Assembly (NCBI GenBank): GCA_024743115.1
Contig: JANSXC010000014.1
Coordinates: forward strand, 1-64,000
Direction of reading: 5' to 3'
Source of the DNA: a bacterium
GTDB taxonomy: Bacteria > Planctomycetota > UBA1135 > UBA2386
Length of the DNA: 64,000 bases
The notes under the pieces are model-generated. The model worked only from the letters and a program-made list of their open reading frames with translations, was not told the origin of the DNA and searched no databases. Positions 44,751 to 53,156 of this stretch are shown here, piece by piece. Made by a program: the position numbers and the translations under genes. The first letter of the stretch is position 1, and each line of letters opens with the position of its first letter.

Positions 44751-47740
44751 TGCCTGATCGCGACGCTGGCAACGAAGAGCTCAGCAGCGAGGATCTCGGT
44801 AGCGAGGATCTGGGCAGCGAGGATCTCGCCAGCGAACGGGATCCGATGGACCTGCTCGTCGAAGAGTTCACGCAGCGGCTGCGCGCCGGAGAAGCGGTCG
44901 ATGTCGAGGAGTTCGCGGCGGCGCATCCCGCGCATGAGGCCGAGCTGCGCGGGCTGCTGCCGATGCTGCAGTCGCTCGAGCAGGTCAAGCGGGAACGTGA
45001 GTCGTCCGGCGGGCTCGTGGCTCGCGTGTCATTGCCCGAGATGCACCGGCTCGGCGACTTTCGTATCGTCGTCGAGGTCGGGCGCGGCGGCATGGGCGTC
45101 GTGTTCGAGGCGTTTCAGGAATCGCTCTCGCGGCGTGTCGCGCTCAAGGTGATGCCGCAGGCGACGCTGCTCACGGGTAACCAGCTGATGCGGTTCCAGC
45201 GCGAGGCCCAGGTCGCCGCGCAGTTGCACCACAGCAACATCGTGCCGGTCTTCGGCAGCGGCGAGACCGACGGCTACCACTGGTATGCGATGCAGTTCAT
45301 CGAGGGCCGGGGGCTCGATCAGTGGCGCGCGGACGAGGCTGCCAAGGACGCGGCGCCGACGGGGACGGCGGCGTGGCGCGACCGGGGCCGCTTCGTGGCG
45401 CGGGTCGGCGCCCAGGTCGCGGCGGCGCTGCACCATGCGCACGTGCAGGGCACCCTGCATCGCGACATCAAGCCCGCGAACCTGCTGCTGGACGAGAACG
45501 ACCACGTCTGGGTCACGGACTTCGGCCTCGCCAAGGCGCTCGAGGCCGAGGGGCTGACACAATCCGGTGACCTGCTCGGCACGCTACAGTACATGGCGCC
45601 CGAACAGTTCGCCGGGCTCTATGACGCGCGCAGCGAGGTCTACGCGCTCGGCGTCACGCTCTACGAACTGCTGACTCTGCAGTCCGCGTTCGTCGGCCAG
45701 AGCAAGAGCGAGCTCATGGCTGCGATCCGGGACGGGCGGCCGGCTTCGATCCGTCGACTCTGCCCGGAGGCGCCGGCCGATCTCGTGACGATCGTCGAGA
45801 AGTCGATCGCGAGCGATCCGGGCGATCGTTACGTCAGTGCCGATGCGCTGGAGCAGGACCTCGAAGCGTTCCTCGAGGATCGACCGATCGCGGCGCGTCG
45901 GCAGAGTGCGATGGGGCAGGTCGTGCGCTGGTGCCGCCGCAATCGCGCGGTGGCGGCTCTCATCGCGGCGACCCTGGTCGCGGTCGTTGCCGCCGGCATC
46001 ACCGGTTGGGCGGCCTACGTCGTTACGAGCGACGCACTGTCGACGGCCGAGACCGCGAACGAGCAGACCCGGGCGCAGCGCCATCGCGCGGAGGCCAATC
46101 TGCGGCACGCGCTGTCCGCGTTCGAAGGTGTGTTCGATGCGCTCGTCGGCCGGGACCCGCTGCTCCTGTTCGAGGCGGATCCCGATACGGGCGAAGAGTA
46201 CGTCGTCGTTCAGCGCAACGTCAGTGATCAGGACCTCGCGTTGCTCGCCGGGATGCTGGAGTTCTACGACAACTTCGCCGCCCAGAACGCGGAGAGTCAG
46301 TCGCTGCGATTCGAGACGGCGCGGGCGTACCGTCGCGTCGGTGTGATCCACGCGCGGCTCGGCAAGCTCGATGAAGCGGCCGCGGCGTACGATCAGGCGT
46401 TGCTGCGCTACCGCGACGTCACGGATCGCGATGTGACGCGCGAGCTCGCGGCGGTCCATCTGGAGTACGGCCAGCTCGAGCAGCGCCGCTGGAACCCGGA
46501 CGCCGCGGGCCAGCGGTTCGGCCTCGCGCTCAAGCTGCTCGATCGCGAACCGGGCGGGGGTGATGCAATGGCATTGCGATTCGAACGGGCGCAGGCGCAC
46601 TTCCTGATTGCGCGGAACGTGCGGGCGCCGCGCCGCGATGGTCGACGGTCGCGCGGCGATCGCGGGGACCGGCCGGGGCCGGGCGAGCGACCTGATCGCG
46701 AGACGCGTCCCGATCGGCTGACGCGCGAGGAGCGCCGGGCCGAGCAGCAGAAGCGCCTCGAAGCCTCGCGCCGTCACCTCGCGCACGCCCAGGAGATCCT
46801 CGAGGGCCTGCCGACCGCCTATCGGCAGAAGCTCGACGTGCGAGCGTTCGAGGCGCGTTGCCTGCTGCTGGCGAGTCGGTTCGAACGCGATTCGGCGGCT
46901 GCGGCGCGGCTCGGGCAGGAGGGCATCGAACTGCTGCGAGAGGTCACGGCGGACAACCCCGACGCGACTCACGTCCGGTTCGAACTCTGCGAGACGTTGC
47001 TCGATCGCGTGGCCCGCGCCCGCATGCGACGCAGCGGGGACGGGGACGCGGATCGCCTCACGCTGATGCGTGAGGCGCGCGATCACGCGGAACGGTTGGT
47101 ACGTGACCAGCCCGATCGCGATCACCGGTCTTTGCGTGCGCGAGTGGGAGCGGATCTCGGCGGCGAGCTGGTGCGGGCCGCGGATCGCGTCGACGAGTCG
47201 GAGCCTGCGGGCGCGGCAGCGGCCGCGGAGCTGCGTACGGAGGCGGAGGCCGAATTGCGCGATGCGACCCGCGATCCCGAGTTGTTGCCGCGACGCACGC
47301 TGATGGCCGCCGGACTGCTGGACGCACTGCTCCGACGCTCGGGCCGGATCACCGAAGCCGATGCCGAGCTCGATCGGGTCTTTCCGGCGGTGCGGCGAGT
47401 GTTCGAGCGCCTTCGTGGCGAGGGTTGGCGTTGGCGTCCGCCGGGGCGCGGTTCCGGGCGCTCCGGCCCGGGCGGTGAGCGCTCCGGGCCCGACGGCTTG
47501 CGGGAGGGCCCACGCGGCGACCCGCCGATGCGGGGTGGCCCACCGCGCGATGGCGCGGGCGGCCCTGGCGGCCGCGAAGGCCGACGTGGATCGGGCCGGC
47601 GCGGGTCTGGTCGGGCGCCGGCCACGCGGCCGTCCCGAGAGTTCGAGCGCCGCATGCGCGACTTGTTCGAATCGCTGCCGCGCCCGACTGGTGCGGGCGA
47701 CGGACGGTCCGGCCCCGACGGCGAACGCCGCGGCCGCTGA
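44750..47740 (+). CDS. Ser/Thr protein kinase with transmembrane segment and helical/TPR-like C-terminal region
   Basis: Receptor-type kinase of 996 residues, start ATG overlapping the sigma-factor stop. The kinase domain (about 103-385) is complete: GRGGMGVVF (111-119), Lys133, HRDIKPANLLL (237-247), DFG (257-259) and YMAPEQ (281-286). Before it are a repeated acidic segment (three SEDLG-like units, residues 13-28) and a helix that may bind the sigma factor. A transmembrane segment spans about 401-424. Beyond it, helical TPR-like repeats (about 500-890) are interrupted by charged Arg/Asp/Gly-rich stretches near 625-665. The final 100 residues are Pro/Gly/Arg-rich. It probably senses an envelope signal and phosphorylates partners. 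Confidence 0.92.
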   Translation: MPDRDAGNEELSSEDLGSEDLGSEDLASERDPMDLLVEEFTQRLRAGEAVDVEEFAAAHPAHEAELRGLLPMLQSLEQVKRERESSGGLVARVSLPEMHRLGDFRIVVEVGRGGMGVVFEAFQESLSRRVALKVMPQATLLTGNQLMRFQREAQVAAQLHHSNIVPVFGSGETDGYHWYAMQFIEGRGLDQWRADEAAKDAAPTGTAAWRDRGRFVARVGAQVAAALHHAHVQGTLHRDIKPANLLLDENDHVWVTDFGLAKALEAEGLTQSGDLLGTLQYMAPEQFAGLYDARSEVYALGVTLYELLTLQSAFVGQSKSELMAAIRDGRPASIRRLCPEAPADLVTIVEKSIASDPGDRYVSADALEQDLEAFLEDRPIAARRQSAMGQVVRWCRRNRAVAALIAATLVAVVAAGITGWAAYVVTSDALSTAETANEQTRAQRHRAEANLRHALSAFEGVFDALVGRDPLLLFEADPDTGEEYVVVQRNVSDQDLALLAGMLEFYDNFAAQNAESQSLRFETARAYRRVGVIHARLGKLDEAAAAYDQALLRYRDVTDRDVTRELAAVHLEYGQLEQRRWNPDAAGQRFGLALKLLDREPGGGDAMALRFERAQAHFLIARNVRAPRRDGRRSRGDRGDRPGPGERPDRETRPDRLTREERRAEQQKRLEASRRHLAHAQEILEGLPTAYRQKLDVRAFEARCLLLASRFERDSAAAARLGQEGIELLREVTADNPDATHVRFELCETLLDRVARARMRRSGDGDADRLTLMREARDHAERLVRDQPDRDHRSLRARVGADLGGELVRAADRVDESEPAGAAAAAELRTEAEAELRDATRDPELLPRRTLMAAGLLDALLRRSGRITEADAELDRVFPAVRRVFERLRGEGWRWRPPGRGSGRSGPGGERSGPDGLREGPRGDPPMRGGPPRDGAGGPGGREGRRGSGRRGSGRAPATRPSREFERRMRDLFESLPRPTGAGDGRSGPDGERRGR

Positions 47741-47758
47741 CCTGCGGCCGCCGGGTTC
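47723..47758. terminator. Bidirectional terminator hairpin between kinase and cytochrome cluster
   Basis: Fifteen-nt arms (47723-47737 and 47744-47758) pair at 13 of 15 positions around a 6-nt loop TGACCT. The core is GCGGCCGC in both arms. The loop holds the kinase TGA, and the right arm touches the stop of the minus-strand 11-heme gene at 47757. Placement between convergent genes fits transcription termination for both; no T-tract is seen. Confidence 0.55.
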
Positions 47759-50555
47759 AGTTGTTGATGATCGTCGTGGCGTTGGCGTTCGGGTTGCCGT
47801 CGGCGTCGATCCAGGTCGTCAGAACGATGCCCGTGACCGGGTCGGCGAGGCGGTTCGCGAGCGTGACACCGAGCGGTCCCGTCAGGTTCTGGTTCACTGG
47901 TCCGTCGCGCAGGACCGGGCCGAGGATCGGCTGGTTCATCGGCACGCTGCTCGACGCGTTGGCGTTGCCACTGACGTCGTCGACGATGCGGTCGAGATCG
48001 TACTTCACGTCGAGCGGGTCGAAGTAGGTGTTCGGCGCGCCGTTGCCGCCGTAGCGGTTGGGGTTGTCGTCCAGCGGGTTCTGTGCTGCACCGTCCTGGT
48101 CGAACAGGTAGAGCCCGGTGCCGAGGCCCGCCGCCATGTGGACGAACCAGGGCGAGTTGAGTTGGTTGCCCGGATTGCGTCCGATGTGCGTCTTCAGCAG
48201 ATCGAAGTCGAGGTTGCCGAAGTCGTTGCCGCGCAGTTGCGAGCGGAACGTGTCGTAGGCGGTGCCGTGGTTGGCGATCGCGGTGTCGGTGAGGTGGCAC
48301 GAGACGCAGTAGCGCGGCCCTTCGTTGGTCGGGTTGACCTTGCCGCGGATCGAGTGCGCCATGAGCGCGTTGTGGCCGAGGGCGGGTAGCGGCCGCGTCG
48401 GGTTCTGTGCCGGGTTCGCGCCATTGGCATTGCGATCGCTGAACGCGAACACCGGAGTGCGGTTGCCTTCGATGTCGAGGTAGCGGAAGAACACCTTCGT
48501 GTTCGCTGCGGTGTTCGTGACCTTGTTGTCGGGGCCGACACCGAGCGTGAAATTGACCGGCGACTGGTAGACGAACTCGGCGAAGCGCTCGCGGAACGAG
48601 ATGCGCTCGCCCGTGATGTTGCTGAAGTTGTTGCCGCGGTTGTACTCGCCCTCGAGGTGGCAGCCGATGCACGTGTTGGTCCACGACGAGTGGCACGAAG
48701 CGCAGTCCATGCTGTCCGTGTGTTGGAAGCCGCTGTGGCCGCTACCGAACTGCTGCGGGCCGATGCCGGTCGACGCGAGGCCGTCGTCGCGGCCCATCGC
48801 GAACGAGCCCATCGCGGAGTAGAGCGGTTCGTTCGTGAGCGGGTTCGTCTTGCCGCTGTCGACCACGACATCGCGGGTCTGCCGGATGAAGTGGCGGTTG
48901 CCCGTCACCTTGCTCGTCAGCCAGAGGTTGCCGTTGCCGTCGAGTTCGATGTGGCGCAGCGGCGTGCCCTTCTCGTCGACCGCGACCGTCGCGGTCTGCC
49001 CCGCGTAGTTCGTGCCCGCGACGGTCGTCGCGTAGTTGTCGGCCGTGCCGTGGCAGGTCTCGCACTGGATCGCGACAGCGTGACTCATCCGGCTCACGAT
49101 CGCGCCGCCGCCGGGTTTGACCTCGCCGTGCAGGTCGGTGCCGCCGTGGCAGTCGACGCAGCCCATGCCGGCTTCGTAGTGCACGTCCGCTGGCGTGTCG
49201 TCGCGGCCGTCGCCGTCGTAGTCCTCGAACAACAGGTACTGGTTGTGGTTGCGCCCGTTGAACGTGCGGTTGCCGACCTCGGGGTCGAACAGGCGCGTGT
49301 CGTTACGCGTGGTTTGGAAGGAGTCGGGGTTCGCCGGGTATTGGAACCCGCGACGCACGTCCTGGTTCTGGTCGAGGCGGATGCCCCAGTACTGCATGAC
49401 GGTGCGGTTGCTGCCCTGGTGGCAGCCGGCGCACGTGTAGTCATCGATGCCCTCGATCTCGTGCCCGTTCGGCAGCGTCCGCTTGACGCTCAGGATGCGG
49501 TGCGCGCGCACGTGCGCGCGTTCGGGATCGTCGATGTCGTCGGGGTCGGCGGGCTCGTCCTTCGGCACGTTCGGATCGCGGCTGCGCGAGCGACCGTCGA
49601 GGCTGTAGGGCATGTGGCAGGACGCGCAGCCCGATGGCCGGAAGTCGCCGTAGCGGTTGTTGGCGCCGCTGCTGCCCGCGTGGCAGTCGCCACACGTAAA
49701 CATGATCTGTTCCTGATAGATCTTCGCGAGGCGTGAGTTCGGCTTGAGCGTGCCATCGGCGTTCACGTCGTTCACGAGGTTGGCGACGACGAAATCGTCG
49801 TTGTCGAACAGGAAGTCGGGGCCCTCGTCTTCACGCGACGCCCAGACCGGCGCCTCGATCAGCTGGCCGATCTTGCCCACCGCGTTCGGGTCATGCACGT
49901 GGGACGGATCGTTGACCGCGCGGAATGCGATGTCCGCGGCCGTGTCCTCGAACAGGCCCTGGTGCCCCGGGATTTGGTTGAGCTGACCGCTGGCGAACGC
50001 GCCCCCGCTGAGGATGCCCATGGACAGCCCGATCGGGCTCCGCGTCATGCTGGCGCTGTGATCCGTGTGACATTCGCCACAGCCGCGGGCCGCCTCCGTG
50101 ACGCGCAGGTCGCCCGGGTTGAGGAACTGCAGATAGTCGAGCCCGGTGTAGGTCACGCCGTCGACCGTGTAGTCCGGCACCTTGTCGATGCCGGTCAGCG
50201 TGAGCTTGTTGAAGTAGGCCTGGGCATTGCGATCCTGGAAGTCGCGGTCGCCGATCGACGGCGGCGGCGGCACGTGGCTCGTCGCTGCGTCGAGGCCGTC
50301 AGGGTTGCCGCCATGGCAGGCCGTGCAGCGCAGGATCTCGGCCGCGCCGGGGAACGGATGCGGGTTCTCGAGTCCGGGACCGGCGTAGTCGTCGTGAATC
50401 GAGCCGTTGTGGCACTTCATGCACGACTCGGCGGTCGCGATCGATGACTCGCGGCCGGTTTCGTCGACGCAGGCCGGCGTCAGCGTGAAGCCGACGACGA
50501 GCAGAGCGAAAGCTACGGCCGAGGCACCGACCGGACGGCGTTGGATTACTCTCAT
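47757..50555 (-). CDS. Undecaheme c-type cytochrome (11 CxxCH), probable outer-surface component
   Basis: Exported multiheme cytochrome of 932 residues. A signal peptide (hydrophobic core about residues 11-27) ends LTPAC, a weak lipobox, so lipid anchoring is possible. Eleven CxxCH motifs are present in order: CMKCH, CTACH, CGECH, CGDCH, CASCH, CAGCH, CVDCH, CETCH, CASCH, CIGCH and CVSCH, spread over roughly residues 40-780 with long loops between. The C-terminal 150 residues lack heme motifs and are Asn/Gly/Asp-rich. The wide heme spacing and large non-heme portions suit a cell-surface reductase such as OmcA/MtrC-like proteins, though there is no detectable signature of them. It is last in the minus-strand electron-transfer cluster, 193 bp after the 7-heme gene. 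Confidence 0.85.
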   Translation of the reverse strand: MRVIQRRPVGASAVAFALLVVGFTLTPACVDETGRESSIATAESCMKCHNGSIHDDYAGPGLENPHPFPGAAEILRCTACHGGNPDGLDAATSHVPPPPSIGDRDFQDRNAQAYFNKLTLTGIDKVPDYTVDGVTYTGLDYLQFLNPGDLRVTEAARGCGECHTDHSASMTRSPIGLSMGILSGGAFASGQLNQIPGHQGLFEDTAADIAFRAVNDPSHVHDPNAVGKIGQLIEAPVWASREDEGPDFLFDNDDFVVANLVNDVNADGTLKPNSRLAKIYQEQIMFTCGDCHAGSSGANNRYGDFRPSGCASCHMPYSLDGRSRSRDPNVPKDEPADPDDIDDPERAHVRAHRILSVKRTLPNGHEIEGIDDYTCAGCHQGSNRTVMQYWGIRLDQNQDVRRGFQYPANPDSFQTTRNDTRLFDPEVGNRTFNGRNHNQYLLFEDYDGDGRDDTPADVHYEAGMGCVDCHGGTDLHGEVKPGGGAIVSRMSHAVAIQCETCHGTADNYATTVAGTNYAGQTATVAVDEKGTPLRHIELDGNGNLWLTSKVTGNRHFIRQTRDVVVDSGKTNPLTNEPLYSAMGSFAMGRDDGLASTGIGPQQFGSGHSGFQHTDSMDCASCHSSWTNTCIGCHLEGEYNRGNNFSNITGERISFRERFAEFVYQSPVNFTLGVGPDNKVTNTAANTKVFFRYLDIEGNRTPVFAFSDRNANGANPAQNPTRPLPALGHNALMAHSIRGKVNPTNEGPRYCVSCHLTDTAIANHGTAYDTFRSQLRGNDFGNLDFDLLKTHIGRNPGNQLNSPWFVHMAAGLGTGLYLFDQDGAAQNPLDDNPNRYGGNGAPNTYFDPLDVKYDLDRIVDDVSGNANASSSVPMNQPILGPVLRDGPVNQNLTGPLGVTLANRLADPVTGIVLTTWIDADGNPNANATTIINN

Positions 50556-50748
50556 GGCGACGGTCCTCCGTTGGACCTTCCGAGTGGGGGTGGCATCGTC
50601 AGTTCGGGACCGGACATGTGCTGACGGGTCTCGATGCGAGACTGGGTCCGATCGTCATGGCGTTGTCATCGCGGGTTCTGCGCGGTGGGAAGTCAGGGGG
50701 ATTCCCGGTGAGGCGTGGCCGAAATCGCAAAGCACGGGAGCGGCTGGG

Positions 50749-51411
50749 TCAGCGGACGACCGCGGGACGCCAGCTCGTCGGGATGTGGCAGCGATCGCAG
50801 CGGTCGACCCAGCCGAGGTTGATGTGGGGTGGGTTGTTCACGCCCGCAGCGTCGTTGAAGTGGCAGCTCTCGCAGTTGGGATCCGTCGGGCGGAAGTTGC
50901 GCACGAACGCGCCCGAGTGGCAGCGATGGCAGGCCACCTGCATGTGGGCACCCGTCAACGGGAAGCGACCGTGTAGATGGCGCACGCGTGCGTTGGGCAC
51001 GTGGAAGGCGTTCTCGTCGTGGCACGACGCACAGTCCTTGCCGAGTTCACCGTAGTGCACGTCCTCGTGGCAGCCAGCGCACCCCTTGTTCGCGAAGACC
51101 GCGACTGGCCCGCGATCGTTGTGGCAACGTAGGCACTTGGCCTGGCCGTGCGCGCCGTTGAGGGCGACCCCAGTCGATTTCTCGTGGTCGAACTCGAACG
51201 TCTCGACGATGTCGTTCCAGCTCTCGCCGAGGTGGCAGAGTTTGCAGTCGGCCGGGAACGAGTCGTGCTTGACGACCATGCCGAAACCGGCCCACCAGCG
51301 GTGCAGCTCGCGGCCCTGTGGCGAGCTGACGGAGCAGGCGACGATCGCGAGCAGCCAGCCGCACACGAGCGCCGTGCTGGTCCAGCGGATCTTACGTTGT
51401 GTGGATGCCAT
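50749..51411 (-). CDS. Heptaheme c-type cytochrome, probable lipoprotein
   Basis: Small cytochrome of 220 residues carrying seven CxxCH motifs: CKLCH, CLRCH, CAGCH, CASCH, CHRCH, CESCH and CDRCH, about one per 25 residues after residue 50. The signal peptide hydrophobic core ends in IVACS (Cys about 26), a plausible lipobox. The pattern of paired CxxCH with intervening His resembles cytochrome c3/NapC-like dense heme proteins. It lies 11 nt after the beta-barrel gene and upstream of the 11-heme gene, so it could be the cytochrome inserted in the barrel or linking it to the surface cytochrome. Which of these applies cannot be told from sequence. Confidence 0.85.
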   Translation of the reverse strand: MASTQRKIRWTSTALVCGWLLAIVACSVSSPQGRELHRWWAGFGMVVKHDSFPADCKLCHLGESWNDIVETFEFDHEKSTGVALNGAHGQAKCLRCHNDRGPVAVFANKGCAGCHEDVHYGELGKDCASCHDENAFHVPNARVRHLHGRFPLTGAHMQVACHRCHSGAFVRNFRPTDPNCESCHFNDAAGVNNPPHINLGWVDRCDRCHIPTSWRPAVVR

Positions 51412-51422
51412 GGGGGTGGACC

Positions 51423-53156
51423 TCAGAACGTGCGTTGAAGGTAAAAGCCGAGACCGAGCGACAGCTCCGTGTCCCAGAGTGTGGCGTCGCCGTAACAGAG
51501 CAGGTTCCAGCGCTCACCGACATTGCGACTCCAGTGGCCCGCGAGGCGGTACTGGATCAAGTCGTCGGCGTTGTCGGGGAAGCCCTCGTGGTGCACGAAA
51601 GCGATTTCGAGCAGCGCATCGAGCCGGCCGTCGAAAGCTTGGCCGCCGTGATCGATCCGGCCGCCGAGCAGCGTGCTGTGGGCGCCGTGAACCAGGAAGC
51701 CCGCCAGGCCCGAGCGCATGTCGTTCACGAGCAGGTCGTCGGCGAGCAGGCCGGCTTCGGCGGTCGCGCCGGTGCGATCCTGATCGGTCCACGCGGTGCC
51801 GCGTGCGAACCAGCGCGTGCCGCTACTGCTGGTCGTGAACGCGTGTGCGCCGAAGCGATCCTGGTGCGCATCGAGCAGCGTGGCCGGCTGGATCGTCTGC
51901 AGGAACTCCGTACGGCGCTGGTCCGGATACTCCTCGTGATCGTAGGTGAACTCGAGGCCTGAGCCGCCGTCCCAGCGCCGCGTCGCGTGGGCGCGAGCGC
52001 GCGTGAGTTCGGGGCCGTCGCGCTTCGTGTCGCTGCCGTAGTAGAAGTCGACCCAGGTCGTCGCGGCGATATCCCAACCGTCGCTCGGCAGGTAGCGCAC
52101 CTTGCCGACCACGAGGTCGCGGTCCGCACGGAGATGGTGCCAGGTCTTCTGGTAGCCGACGCCGAAGGTCAGGCGTTCGGCGATCGTGTCGGGCCAGAGA
52201 TACCAGGCCGCGAGCTGCATGTCCGCGCCCGTGTCGAGGTCCTCGTCGAGCTCGGGCAGCGCGCCGAAGCTCGCGCCGATGCGGTGGCCGTCCGCGAATC
52301 GGTAGCCCCACTCGACGCCGTCGAGTAGGCCGAACTCCGGCATGTCGCGCGGCAAGAGGCGTCCGAACTGCCAGCGCATCGGGTCGTAGCGCGTGCCGCC
52401 GATCTCGTAGGCCAGTTCGAACACGCGCAGGTCGGGATCGGTGTTGCCCGTCGTTTCCGTGAGGTAGGTGAACTCGGCGTGGACGCGCAACGTACCGCCG
52501 TAGCCGACCGGGTTCTCGACTTCGAAGTCCGTTCCGAGGCGCGCGAACGACTGATCGAATGAATCGAGCGTGCGGCGCAGATCACCGGCGGTGTAGATGC
52601 GGCCCGTCGTTCGCGACGCGCGTTCGCGCGGCTCGAGCGGGCGGCTGCCGGCGAGCAGCGGCATCCCGGGGCGCCAGCCGTCCTCGCGAGGTGTGCGGCC
52701 TTGGCGTGGTCGGCGACGCGTCGGGTTCGTCGTGGGTTGGCCTGCTTCGGCCCCGGTCGCGGGTTGCTTCGGCTTCGTGGCTTTCGGCCCTTCCGGAACG
52801 GGCACCGGAGCGTTCGCGCCGGGGCGGCGGCGCTGCCGCGGGACGAGCACCTCACCGCGGACACCGCGCCTCAGCTGCGCCGAGCGATCGACGAGTTCGA
52901 CGGTGGCGCTGCGGCTGCCCACTTTCGTGACCGTGCCGTGCAGGATGTCGCCGTTGCGCGGCAACAACACGACCTTGTCCCCGGCGGCTACACGGTCACG
53001 CTCGCCGCGATCGATCGTGACGATGCCGGCGGTGGGGGCGGCGGTCACTCGGATCTCGAGTTTCTCGAACACCGGCTGCTGCGCCCGCACGGCGACCGCG
53101 GGGATCGTAAGCATCGCGAGCAGCGTCAGGTGATTCGGAACAGGCCGGAGCATCAT
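51423..53156 (-). CDS. Outer-membrane beta-barrel protein of the electron conduit (MtrB/PioB-like by context)
   Basis: Exported 577-residue protein. ATG at 53156 overlaps the stop of the 23-heme gene (ATGA). Signal peptide residues 1-25 (cleavage near VRAQ). Residues about 28-105 form an SH3-like domain (VFEKLEIRVTAAPTAGIV, VAAGDKVVLLPRNG, HGTVTKVGSRSATVELV). A Pro/Lys/Arg-rich linker runs to about residue 175. The remainder is a barrel-like series of amphipathic strands (LAYEIGGTRYD, LTFGVGYQKTWHHL, IAATTWVDFYYG, LEFTYDHEEYP) and it ends GFYLQRTF, with the C-terminal Phe that marks outer-membrane proteins. It would form the porin for the neighbouring cytochromes. Direct MtrB similarity is not evident to me. 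Confidence 0.7.
   Translation of the reverse strand: MMLRPVPNHLTLLAMLTIPAVAVRAQQPVFEKLEIRVTAAPTAGIVTIDRGERDRVAAGDKVVLLPRNGDILHGTVTKVGSRSATVELVDRSAQLRRGVRGEVLVPRQRRRPGANAPVPVPEGPKATKPKQPATGAEAGQPTTNPTRRRPRQGRTPREDGWRPGMPLLAGSRPLEPRERASRTTGRIYTAGDLRRTLDSFDQSFARLGTDFEVENPVGYGGTLRVHAEFTYLTETTGNTDPDLRVFELAYEIGGTRYDPMRWQFGRLLPRDMPEFGLLDGVEWGYRFADGHRIGASFGALPELDEDLDTGADMQLAAWYLWPDTIAERLTFGVGYQKTWHHLRADRDLVVGKVRYLPSDGWDIAATTWVDFYYGSDTKRDGPELTRARAHATRRWDGGSGLEFTYDHEEYPDQRRTEFLQTIQPATLLDAHQDRFGAHAFTTSSSGTRWFARGTAWTDQDRTGATAEAGLLADDLLVNDMRSGLAGFLVHGAHSTLLGGRIDHGGQAFDGRLDALLEIAFVHHEGFPDNADDLIQYRLAGHWSRNVGERWNLLCYGDATLWDTELSLGLGFYLQRTF

Noticed and set aside
44779..44835. Short tandem repeat as a mobile element or CRISPR
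   Set aside because: It is an in-frame coding repeat (SEDLG units) of the kinase N-terminus.
45584..47125. Minus-strand open frame of 513 codons inside the kinase gene
   Set aside because: Antisense of an intact kinase/TPR frame and without motifs of its own.
51086..51962. Plus-strand frames opposite the 7-heme and barrel genes
   Set aside because: Cys- and Arg-rich shadows; the minus strand carries CxxCH motifs and signal peptides.
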